Under the pieces are notes generated by a model that did not search any database, was not told where the DNA came from, and saw only the letters and a program-made list of their open reading frames with translations. Made by a program: the position numbers and the translations under genes. Positions 17,131 through 25,508 of a stretch of DNA of 64,000 bases are shown piece by piece. This DNA is from Candidatus Flexifilum breve (GTDB lineage Bacteria; Chloroflexota; Anaerolineae; Aggregatilineales; Phototrophicaceae): NCBI GenBank assembly GCA_016717205.1, contig JADKGC010000003.1:372001-436000 (forward strand). Direction: 5' to 3'. Each line of letters starts with the position of its first letter. Position 1 is the stretch's first letter.

Positions 17131-20033
17131 TTAGCACTCCTGCGGCAGTGTGAAGAAAAACGTCGACCCGGATGTCTCCACAGATTGCACCAGATGCGCC
17201 CGCCATACAATTCGACAATGCGCTTGGTCAGGGCCAGTCCCACGCCCGTGCTTTCCAGTTTGTCCTTTGACTGCAGCGTCTGAAACAACTGGAAGATGCG
17301 GTCAAAGTGCTCAGCCGGGATGCCGGGGCCGCTGTCACGGACATAGAAGCGCCACATACCGTCATCGGGTTGGCAGCCGATACGAATTTCTCCCTGTGGC
17401 TGATCCATGAACTTGACGGCGTTATCGATCAGGTTCTGGAAAACCTGCCGGATGCGCGTTGGATTGACGGTGACGGTCGGCAGATCTCCTTCGATGATCA
17501 CAGGGATGCGGTCTGTCGGCACGATATCCTGCACAATCTGCGGGACGACCACAGCCAGATCAACCGGGCTGGGAGCCGCTTTGTCCCGACCAATGCGCGA
17601 ATATTCGAGCACGCCGTTGATCATCTGCTCCATACGCCGCACCCGCCCGCCGAGCAGCTCGATCAGCTCGCGGCCATCACTGTCGAAGCTCTCGCCATAG
17701 CGTGAGATCAGCCAGTGAGAAATAGAACTCACCCCGCGCAGCGGCGCGCGCAAGTCGTGCGAAATCACATACGCAAAATCTTTGAGCTCCTGATTGGCGG
17801 CTTCCAGACGCGCCAACAACTGCTGGTTCTGCTGTTCGGCGGTTTTCCGTTCCGTCACATCGCGAATCACGCCGAGAACTTGCTGCACCCGCCCCTCGGG
17901 GTCGCGTTCATAGACCACCTCGCGCACATTCAACCACACGATCCCTTTGGTTTTGTGCTTCCAACGGTATTCCGTCTCCAGTACCATGTCATCGCGCAGC
18001 GTCGCATAGCGATTCCCGTAAGTCAGCTCTGTCTGATAATCCTCCGGGTGCAGCAGCTTTTCCAGATGATTGCTCCAGGTTAGTTCCGCAGCCTCATCGT
18101 CGTCATAACCGAGCAGCTTATAAAGTGATTGGTTGGAATAGACCTGTGTCCAATCTTTCAAGTCCACCACATGGATTACATCGGGCAGCGTGCGGGCAAT
18201 GTGCTCAACCATTTTGCGCGAGCGTTCAAGTTCCAGTTCGGCTTGCTTCTGCGCCGTGATATCGAGATACACCCCGTTCCAGACGACCGTCCCGTCATCC
18301 AACCGGGACGGAATTGCCTCAATATGCATCCATGTGCCGTCAATCCAGGCGCCCTCCCCTTCCCACACCAGCGGCTTGAGGTTGGCGTAGGCCTCAGTGT
18401 GCGCCGCCATGAGCGACATCAGCGAGTTTGGAGCGATCAACCGAAAGACCAGCGACGGATCAGCGATAATGGCAGTCGGGGACATCCCACCATACTTAAC
18501 CGAGTTCGGGCTGATGAAGTCAAACAGGAGGTCGCCCTGCGGCAGTTGGCGCAGTTGAAAGACGATAGCCGGAATGTTGGTGACCAGCGTATCGTAGCGG
18601 TGGTTGCTATCGCGCAGCGCTTGTTCCATGCGCTTGCGCTCGTCGACGTTGCGCACCACGCTCATGATGTGGGTCAACTGCCCGGCAGCATCATGGATCG
18701 TCGTCGCCCGCAGTTCCGCCCAGAAGTGCGTCCCGTCTTTTTTCAGCAGCCGCACCTCGACCGAGGACTCCGCTTTCCCCATGACCACCTGCACGTAATA
18801 GTTCATGCTGATCGGTAGATCGTCGGGATGGACAAAGCTGAGGATTTGCTCGGGCGGCCGCGCCAGCAGTTCGGCTTCGGTATAGCCGGTGAAGTTCAGC
18901 GAGGAGGGGCTCATATAGACGAACTGACCGGCAGGCGTATGCAGTGTGATCATATCGGTGCTGTTTTCCGCCAACAACCGGTACAACCGCTCGGCTTCCA
19001 GCCGGGTTCGCTCGGAAGCGTTGACATCCGTGATGTCACGCAGCACCAGCACCTGCCCGACGGCGTGACCGTTCGACATGCGCAGGGTCGACAAGCGCGC
19101 GTTGAAGTCGCACCCGTTCATCGTGATCTCAAACTCGGCTTCGGCAGCGACTGGTAGGCGGTCTCTGACCCCGTGCAGGGTGAGCACGGTATCCAGCCGT
19201 TCATACATGAGCGTTGGCACGCGTTTTCGCAGCAGCGCATCAGCGGCGGGGTTCCACTGGACGATCTCCTGCTGACTGTTCAGCACGATAACTGCGTCCT
19301 GAAAGCTCAGGAACACCGTGTGATACGCGGCCGCCAGCACATCGAACAAGCGATGCCGAAAAAGCCCCCACCCGGTGATGATCAACCCAGCGGAGATGCC
19401 GAACGGAGCGATATTCAAAGGCAAGACGTTACCAATCAGGCCGGGTATCGCCGCTACACCATAAGCCAACACGTTCCCCGCGAGAATCCACAGCATGGCA
19501 GGGCGCTGTGCCCCTTTGGTCGCGCCGTAGCTGCTGATGAGGCAATAATAGGCGGCAATCGACAGTGCATAGGAATGCAGCCCGTGAATCTGAAACCACA
19601 GGCCAAACTGCGAACGTTCCACGCTGAGAAAACTGTAGCTGGTCAGCGACCATGCGGTGAAAAACAGCGGCACCACCTGTTCCGACCACAAGACGAACAG
19701 GGCGAGCGCGGGGATGACGAACATCATTCCGGCCAGCACACGTTGACCGCGAAATGTCTTTCCGGTGTAGTCCAGCACAAACAGCAGAAACAGCGGGGGA
19801 CTGGTGAGGATGCCGAGGAACCGCAGGCGTGACCAGAAGAAGGCTGTGCTCGGCTCCCGGCTGATGGCCAGCATCGCAAACGACATCAGTATAATGGCGG
19901 AGGACAGCACGTATAACAGAAACGTGCGACCGCCGGGAAACTGACGAAACTGCAGCGAATGCACCGCGAGCACTAGCACCGCGGCGAAACCCAGCAGTAA
20001 AGCGGCAACATATAGAGAAGCAATGGTGTCCAT
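17131..20033 (-). CDS. 7TM multi-PAS histidine kinase (upstream tandem copy), frameshifted near its C-terminus
   Basis: Intended product ~967 residues: 7TM region (1-230), four PAS-like domains, HisKA with His759 (YVISHDLRAP) and HATPase (NLIDNAVKF, DSGPGI, STGVGLAL). After GGRIW (17190) the frame breaks. Reading on gives unrelated sequence with no stop into the next kinase, whereas the frame one base over reads QSVETSGSTFFFTLPQEC and stops at 17131, matching the other copy's end (ESAPNAGTTFYFTVPA). One missing G at 17189/17190 explains it. It may be a sequencing error in a G-run or a real mutation that removes the last ATP-lid strand. Confidence 0.85.
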
Positions 20034-20192
20034 AGACGGCCTTCAGAGTGCAATGTCAGACTCTTTTATTGTAACCCTTGAGCAGGGTATCTCGCGTCTT
20101 CCAAGTGGCTAAATCGCGCCGCCAGCTTCAGCTAGTCGATCGGCCTGTCCGACGAGGCAGGCAGTCCACTGCAAAAACTAGTCACTTGGCAG

Positions 20193-20221
20193 TTGTAAAC
20201 AGATCTGCTCTCTCGTAGACT
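20193..20221 (+). promoter_or_regulatory. Candidate promoter of the double-receiver gene
   Basis: TTGTAA (20193-20198), 17-bp spacer, TAGACT (20216-20221), in the divergent gap between the tandem kinase and the receiver gene. Each hexamer matches consensus at four of six bases. Confidence 0.35.
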
Positions 20222-20291
20222 AAGAGAAGGCTTGTGCCCCAGATGCACAGGCTGCTCGCTGAACCTCCACCTACCCTCAGGAACTAAGCGC

Positions 20292-21083
20292 ATGGCTTTC
20301 AAAGTGCTGTATGTTGAAGATAATCCCCTCAACACATTTCTCATTCGGGAGATGCTCACGATCACCGATTACGAACTGCTGGAAGCGGTGAACGGCAAAC
20401 AGGGGTTTGAAGTCGCGTTGAACGCCCGACCAGATCTCATCATTATGGATGTGGGACTGCCGGACGTGAGCGGGATCGAGCTGACCCGGCACATCAAGAG
20501 CCAGACCGAGCTGAAAAACACGCCTGTGATCGCGTTGACCGGAGATGCCTCCGAAGAAGTCGCCGCCGCGTGCCGCGCCGCAGGCTGCGAACGGGTGCTG
20601 CACAAGCCGGTGGGCCGCTTCCTGCTGCTGGATACCATCCGCGCGTATTCAGAACTCAAGGTCACGCCGACAAATCCCAACGCGCTCAATCCGCCGAATG
20701 GCGCAACCGCCGACAACAAAAAGAAAGTTTTGATCGCCGAAGATAACCGGGATCTGCGTGAGATCTTTTCGCACACGTTCAACCCGCGCAGCTTTTCGGT
20801 GAAAGTCGCGGTCGATGGCCGCGAAGCGCTCAGCCAGCTTGAGCAGGAGATCCCCGATATCCTCATCCTCGACGTCAATATGCCCTATATGACGGGGCTG
20901 GAAGTGCTGACGCGTGTTCGACAGGATGCGCGCATGAAGCATATGAAGGTGATCGTCGTGACGGGCAACGCCATGGCGACGCACGCGCCGGAAGCCGAAC
21001 TGGCCGATCTGTTCCTCGTCAAGCCGGTCAACATCGTCGACCTGATGACCTTCGCGCAGCGGCTGATCGCCAAACCCAACTAG
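20292..21083 (+). CDS. Double-receiver response regulator
   Basis: 263 residues from ATG 20292 (AGGAA 8 bases upstream; an in-frame earlier start is a poor fit). Receiver 1 (residues 1-125): VLYVEDNPLN, acceptor Asp in IIMDVGLPDVSG, LTGDAS, HKPVG. Receiver 2 (~145-263): VLIAEDNRDL, acceptor Asp in LILDVNMPYMTG, VTGNAM, VKPVN. A Pro/Asn-rich linker joins them; there is no output domain. It is divergent from the tandem 7TM kinases, which makes it their likely partner, perhaps one receiver each (inference). Confidence 0.9.
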   Translation: MAFKVLYVEDNPLNTFLIREMLTITDYELLEAVNGKQGFEVALNARPDLIIMDVGLPDVSGIELTRHIKSQTELKNTPVIALTGDASEEVAAACRAAGCERVLHKPVGRFLLLDTIRAYSELKVTPTNPNALNPPNGATADNKKKVLIAEDNRDLREIFSHTFNPRSFSVKVAVDGREALSQLEQEIPDILILDVNMPYMTGLEVLTRVRQDARMKHMKVIVVTGNAMATHAPEAELADLFLVKPVNIVDLMTFAQRLIAKPN

Positions 21084-21213
21084 TCCTCACTGACCGCGCG
21101 GCGTTCCCGCGCCGAACGCGGCGTTTCTCAAGCCTCTCCCCAGTTGACACCGCCTGGTTTCGCGACTATGGTTCAGGGAACACACGCGGCAGCACAGCAT
21201 GGAGAGGCGCTGG

Positions 21214-21948
21214 ATGGATTTTACCGGTCAACACATTCTGATCACGGGGGCTTCAGGCGGGATTGGCCGAGCGTGCGCGCTGGAATTTGCGCGGCGCGGC
21301 GGCACCGTCGCCATCCATTACCACGAGAATGCAGACGCGGCCCGGTCAACCTTAATGGCGCTGGACAACACAGGTCACACGACCATTGCCGCGGATCTCA
21401 GCGACCCGGCAGGCGTCGACACGCTCATTGAGCATGTGGTCGAAGTTTTCGGGCGCATCGATGTGCTGATCAATCACGCGTCCGTCTTTGAGCCGCATCC
21501 ACCAACACAGGTAAACTACGCGGACTGGTGCGCCGCCTGGACGCGCACGCTCGCCACTAATCTGACGGGCACGGCCAATGTCGCTTACCGCACCGCTCAG
21601 CATATGCTCGGCATCGGCGGCGGGCGCATCATCAACATTTCCGCCGACGCCGCCTTCAAAGGTCAAGCCGATGCCCCGGCCTATGCCGTCAGCAAAGCTG
21701 GCTTGAACGCGCTCGGTCAAAGCCTGGCGCTCGCGTACGGGCCGCACAACATCTACGTGTACACGATTGCTGCTGGGACGATCGCGCCCGAAGCGCCGAT
21801 GCCGATTGGCAAGTCGACGCCCCGCAGCGCCCGACCAGACGCCGCCGCCGATATCGCCCGCACCGCCGCGTTTTTGGCCTCGCCCGGCGCGGAGATGCTC
21901 ACGGGGGCTATCATCGACGCGAACCGAGCGGCCTACTTGCGGAGCTAA
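21214..21948 (+). CDS. Short-chain dehydrogenase/reductase
   Basis: 244 residues from ATG 21214, chosen because GGAGAGG lies 6 bases before it; ATG 21199 would add five residues and has no ribosome site. Classical SDR: NAD(P)-binding TGASGGIG, a DLSDPAG cofactor-side segment, LINHAS in place of NNAG, catalytic Ser in INISAD and YAVSK. Resembles FabG-type 3-oxoacyl reductases, but FabG-like sequences have many substrates. Probably cytosolic. Followed by an epimerase-like gene after a dyad-rich gap. Confidence 0.85.
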   Translation: MDFTGQHILITGASGGIGRACALEFARRGGTVAIHYHENADAARSTLMALDNTGHTTIAADLSDPAGVDTLIEHVVEVFGRIDVLINHASVFEPHPPTQVNYADWCAAWTRTLATNLTGTANVAYRTAQHMLGIGGGRIINISADAAFKGQADAPAYAVSKAGLNALGQSLALAYGPHNIYVYTIAAGTIAPEAPMPIGKSTPRSARPDAAADIARTAAFLASPGAEMLTGAIIDANRAAYLRS

Positions 21949-21973
21949 TCATCGGCGCAGAAGCTTTATGCTC

Positions 21974-22025
21974 CCTCACTCGTGAGTTCGGCTAGGATTC
22001 GGTATGCTTATACTCACGAGTGAGG
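21974..22025. promoter_or_regulatory. Pair of dyad operators before the epimerase-like gene
   Basis: Two copies of CTCAC-N2-GTGAG at 21975-21986 and 22013-22024, centres 38 bp apart. The copies are reverse complements over 14 bp (CCTCACTCGTGAGT and ACTCACGAGTGAGG) with a 24-bp spacer carrying TATGCT. The right copy overlaps the GAGGAG ribosome site of the next gene, so a bound repressor would block transcription or translation. No regulator gene is adjacent. Confidence 0.6.
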
Positions 22026-22037
22026 AGTTGGCGTTTC

Positions 22038-22820
22038 GTGAAAGCGATCATCACAGGAGCAAATGGCACGCTGGGGCGCGTCCTCAAGACGACGCTGGAA
22101 GCGCACGGCGACACAGTTGTGAGCTGGGATCGGCGCCAGACGCCGATTGACGATTTCGCCGCGATGGAAGCCTTCGTGCGCGCGCAGCGCCCGGACGTGC
22201 TGTTTCATCTGGCGGTTGCCTCACAGCCCACGGGACGAGCCAACGAAGGTTGGTTGGTCAACTACCACTGGACGAGCGAACTCGCGTGGATTTGTCGTCA
22301 GCTCAATGTGCGCTTCGTCTACACCAGCAGCGTGACCGTCTTCAGCGACTTCGCGCCGGGGCCGTTCACCGTGAATTCGCGACCGGACGCGACTGAAGGT
22401 TACGGCTATGAAAAGCGGCAGGCCGAAGAACGCACGCTGGCGCAGAATCCGAACGCGGTAATCGCGCGGCTGGGCTGGCAAATCGGCGACGCGCCGGGGT
22501 CGAACAACATGGTCGATCATCTGGAACAGCAGGCGAGCGAACATGGTCAGATTCGCGCCAGCCGCTTGTGGTTTCCGGCCTGCTCCCATTTAATTGACAC
22601 CGCCGACGCGCTGACACAGCTGGCGACGTTCGCGCCCGGATTGTATCTGGTGGACAGCAACACGCATTGGACGTTTTACGAAATCGCCAATGCGCTCAAT
22701 GCGCGGCATGGTGACCGCTGGATCATCAGACCGGATGACGATTTCGTCTTCGACCAGCGCATGCTCGATCCGCGCGTGCCCATCGCGCCGCTCAACGTGC
22801 GCCTGTCCCAGTTAGGATAA
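22038..22820 (+). CDS. NAD-dependent epimerase / dTDP-4-dehydrorhamnose-reductase-like protein
   Basis: 260 residues from GTG 22038 with GAGGAG 10 bases upstream; the start gives MKAIITGANGTLGR, the TGxxGxxG Rossmann motif at the extreme N-terminus as expected. Further family features: RPDVLFHLAVAS, YTSSVTVFSD and the catalytic YxxxK in YGYEKRQAE. The C-terminal half resembles RmlD-type sugar reductases (TALYLVDSNT-like segment LYLVDSNTHWTFYEIANAL). Substrate unknown. It shares an operator-like region and a short gap with the following CLC gene. Confidence 0.8.
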   Translation: MKAIITGANGTLGRVLKTTLEAHGDTVVSWDRRQTPIDDFAAMEAFVRAQRPDVLFHLAVASQPTGRANEGWLVNYHWTSELAWICRQLNVRFVYTSSVTVFSDFAPGPFTVNSRPDATEGYGYEKRQAEERTLAQNPNAVIARLGWQIGDAPGSNNMVDHLEQQASEHGQIRASRLWFPACSHLIDTADALTQLATFAPGLYLVDSNTHWTFYEIANALNARHGDRWIIRPDDDFVFDQRMLDPRVPIAPLNVRLSQLG

Positions 22821-22830
22821 ATCTGCAACC

Positions 22831-24135
22831 GTGCTGCTCGGTCTGTTGCACCTGAATCTACGCGACTTCGCGAGTTTTTGGCGGACGTTCGCCAAATGGA
22901 CACTGCTCGGCGGCGCAGTTGGCGTGCTCTCCGGCACAGCTTCCGCCATCTTCCTGATCACGTTAGGCTGGGCGACCAATATCCGCCTCGACTTCCCCGC
23001 CCTGCTCTGGCTGCTGCCCCTTGGCGGATTCCTCGTCGGCTGGCTGTACTATCGTTTTGCGGGCACCTCGGCCCAGGGCAACAATCTCGTCATCGATGAA
23101 GTGCACGTGAATCAAGCGCGCATCCCGGCGCGCATGGCGCCGTTTGTGCTGTTCGGCACCATCATGACCCACCTGTTTGGCGGTTCAGCCGGGCGCGAAG
23201 GCACGGCGATTCAGATGGGCGCGAGCCTCGCGGACAGCCTGCGTCGTGTGCTGCGCCTCTCCCGCGCCGACCGCCGTTTGATCATCATGGCGGGCATCAG
23301 CGGCGGGTTTGGATCAGTGTTTGGGACGCCGGTCGCGGGTTTCGTCTTCGGCATGGAAGTGCAGAGCATCGGGCGCATTCGCTATGAAGGGATCATTCCG
23401 TGCTTAGTGGCGGCCTACGTCGGCGACCTGACGACGCGCTGGTGGGGTGCGGCGCACTCGCATTACCCGCATCTCGCCAACCTTGAGATCGAGCCGGGGC
23501 TGCTCATCAAAGTGGCGATCGCCGCGGTCGCCTTCGGCTTGACCAGCACCCTGTTCGTCGAACTGACGCACGCGATCAAAGCGCTGCAGGCGCGTTATAT
23601 CCCGTACCCGCCGCTGCGCCCGGTGATCGGGGGTGCGGCCATCGTCGCGCTGACGCTGCTGTTCGGCACAACCGATTACCTCGGCTTGAGTCTGCCGCTC
23701 ATCCAGCAAAGCGTCAACGGGACGGGCGTCGTAACCTTCGCCTTTCTGCTCAAGCTGATCTTCACGGCGATCACGCTCGGCTCGGGCTTTCTCGGCGGCG
23801 AAGTGACGCCGTTGTTCGTGATCGGTTCCACGCTCGGCTCTACGGTCGGGACGCTGCTCGGCGTCGATCCGGCGTTCATGGCGGCGCTTGGGTTTGTCGC
23901 CGTTTTTGCGGGCGCGAGCAATACCCCACTCGCCTGTGCCTTAATGGGCATCGAACTGTTCGGCGGCGGGTCACCGCTCTACCTGATTCTCGGCTGTGTG
24001 ATCGCTTATCTCGTCTCCGGGCATCGCGGCATCTACCACACCCAGCGCATCGATTCGCCCAAGTACAGCGGCGTGCTCGTGCTGCAAGACGAGAGTCTGC
24101 GCGCATTCGCCGAACGCCAGCGCACCCGCAAGTAA
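22831..24135 (+). CDS. CLC-family antiporter, probable fluoride/proton exchanger (CLC-F type)
   Basis: 434 residues, about ten membrane helices. The first anion-site motif reads GNNLV (residues 83-87), where chloride-type CLC proteins have GSGIP. The gating-glutamate segment is GREGT (121-125) rather than GREGP. Both replacements are the published hallmarks of the fluoride-exporting CLC-F branch. The third motif region GSGFLGGEVTPLF is present. It would export fluoride in exchange for protons, protecting the cytoplasm. No fluoride riboswitch is seen upstream; the gene starts 11 bp after the epimerase-like gene and is probably co-transcribed with it. GTG start, weak ribosome site. Confidence 0.8.
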   Translation: MLLGLLHLNLRDFASFWRTFAKWTLLGGAVGVLSGTASAIFLITLGWATNIRLDFPALLWLLPLGGFLVGWLYYRFAGTSAQGNNLVIDEVHVNQARIPARMAPFVLFGTIMTHLFGGSAGREGTAIQMGASLADSLRRVLRLSRADRRLIIMAGISGGFGSVFGTPVAGFVFGMEVQSIGRIRYEGIIPCLVAAYVGDLTTRWWGAAHSHYPHLANLEIEPGLLIKVAIAAVAFGLTSTLFVELTHAIKALQARYIPYPPLRPVIGGAAIVALTLLFGTTDYLGLSLPLIQQSVNGTGVVTFAFLLKLIFTAITLGSGFLGGEVTPLFVIGSTLGSTVGTLLGVDPAFMAALGFVAVFAGASNTPLACALMGIELFGGGSPLYLILGCVIAYLVSGHRGIYHTQRIDSPKYSGVLVLQDESLRAFAERQRTRK

Positions 24136-24136
24136 G

Positions 24137-25390
24137 CTAGGCGGTCACCAGCGGAGTGACTCGTTCACGTAAACTCACGAGCGCGACCACTGTCGCCAGC
24201 AGCGCCAGCCCCATCACGATCCACAACACCAATTGGTAGTCACCCGCTTGATCATAGAGCATCCCGGCGACCAGCGGCGCGACGGTGTTCCCGATCGTCA
24301 CGACAATGGTGAGCACACTGGAGATGCGCCCATAGTGCGTTGAGCCAAACAGTTCGACCAGCACCGAGGGCCGCGAGAGCGTCGCCGCCCCTTGAGAAGC
24401 CCCAAAAAACACGATGAACGCGCCAACCAACACCGCCGAATGTCCGACGACCAAACACACCGCCGAAAGCGTCTGCATGATGAAAATGCCGAGGATGACC
24501 GTCAGCACCGAGAAGCGGCGATCCAGCGGCGCAAAGAACACCCGCCCAACCACCTGTGTCACGCCGATGATGCCAGTCGCCGCCGCCGCCGTACTCGCGT
24601 CGATGCCGATAGAGATCAGATACGGGATGAAATGCACCCGGATCGCCGCGGCGGCGAGCGTGCTCAAACCAAATGCCAGCGTGAGCAACCAGAAGATGCG
24701 CTCCTGCATCGCTGCCCGGAACGGTAAGCCCCGCGGTGGCTCAAACGTATCGTCGTCGGTCTTGACACCGCCATCGGGCAGCAGTCCCAGGTCGGACGGA
24801 CGGCGGCGCAGCATGAAGGCGTGCAGCGGAATGGTCATGCAACCGAGGAAGAGACCGAGGATCAGCACCGCCGTGCGCCAGCCGAACGCGCGCAGCAGCG
24901 CGTCACACAGCGGCAGGAAAATCGTGCTCGACAAGCCCGCCGCGAACGTAATCACCGTGAGCGCCAGACTGCGCCGCACGTGAAACCACTGCGCGATCAC
25001 GGCGAAAGCCGGCTCATAGAGAATCGCCGCGCCGCATACCCCCAGCCCGGCCCAGACCAGGTAGAACCCGGTCAAAGTTTGCACCTGCGACCAGGCGATT
25101 ACCAGCAGCATTGCGCCAACCGAGCCGAGGGTCATGAGCCGCCGGGCGCCGTGCTTGTCGATATACGCGCCGACCGGGAAGGCCATGGCCCCGGCCACGA
25201 GCAGCAGCAGCGAAAACCCGCCGATCAGTTCGGCGCGCGACCAACCAAACTCCGCTTCCATCGGCGTGATGAAGACGGTGAAGGCGAAGTAGAGCACCCC
25301 CCAGGAGATTGTCTCGGTGCACGCCAACGTGATCGCGATAAACCAGCCATAATACGGCTTATTCCGGCGCATACGAACCATTCTGAGCAA
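24137..25390 (-). CDS. MFS transporter (monocarboxylate/oxalate-formate-type)
   Basis: 417 residues, twelve predicted helices. The N-terminus (YYGWFIAITLACTETISWGVLYFAFTVF, then MEAEFGWSRAEL) is typical of the OxlT/monocarboxylate branch of MFS carriers. Loop 2-3 has the conserved YIDKHGARRLM motif. A central loop of ~35 residues separates the two six-helix bundles. Cargo may be an organic acid; not determined. It converges on the CLC gene with one base between the stops. Confidence 0.88.
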   Translation of the reverse strand: MLRMVRMRRNKPYYGWFIAITLACTETISWGVLYFAFTVFITPMEAEFGWSRAELIGGFSLLLLVAGAMAFPVGAYIDKHGARRLMTLGSVGAMLLVIAWSQVQTLTGFYLVWAGLGVCGAAILYEPAFAVIAQWFHVRRSLALTVITFAAGLSSTIFLPLCDALLRAFGWRTAVLILGLFLGCMTIPLHAFMLRRRPSDLGLLPDGGVKTDDDTFEPPRGLPFRAAMQERIFWLLTLAFGLSTLAAAAIRVHFIPYLISIGIDASTAAAATGIIGVTQVVGRVFFAPLDRRFSVLTVILGIFIMQTLSAVCLVVGHSAVLVGAFIVFFGASQGAATLSRPSVLVELFGSTHYGRISSVLTIVVTIGNTVAPLVAGMLYDQAGDYQLVLWIVMGLALLATVVALVSLRERVTPLVTA

Positions 25391-25464
25391 CGCTGATGAA
25401 TGGTGTGTATTGTGGCGAAAAAGCGCGGGTTTACCAGTCCGCAGTTGCCACAGTGGCGAGGTTG

Positions 25465-25496
25465 CCCGTTCTCCTCATGGCACTGAGAAGAACGGG
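25465..25496 (-). terminator. Hairpin downstream of the aldolase gene
   Basis: CCCGTTCT...AGAACGGG (8 bp) plus an inner CTCA/TGAG pair after one mismatch, 6-nt loop, starting 12 bases past the aldolase stop on the minus strand. No T-run. Confidence 0.45.
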
Positions 25497-25508
25497 TTGA
25501 ACGGCAAG

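Noticed and set aside
14103..20033. A single 1976-residue double histidine kinase
   Set aside because: The join is unrelated sequence produced by a one-base frameshift; each half has its own start, complete domain set and family-like end.
22700..22831. Fluoride riboswitch before the CLC gene
   Set aside because: The upstream bases are the end of the epimerase-like gene and lack the conserved riboswitch core; none was seen before 22038 either.
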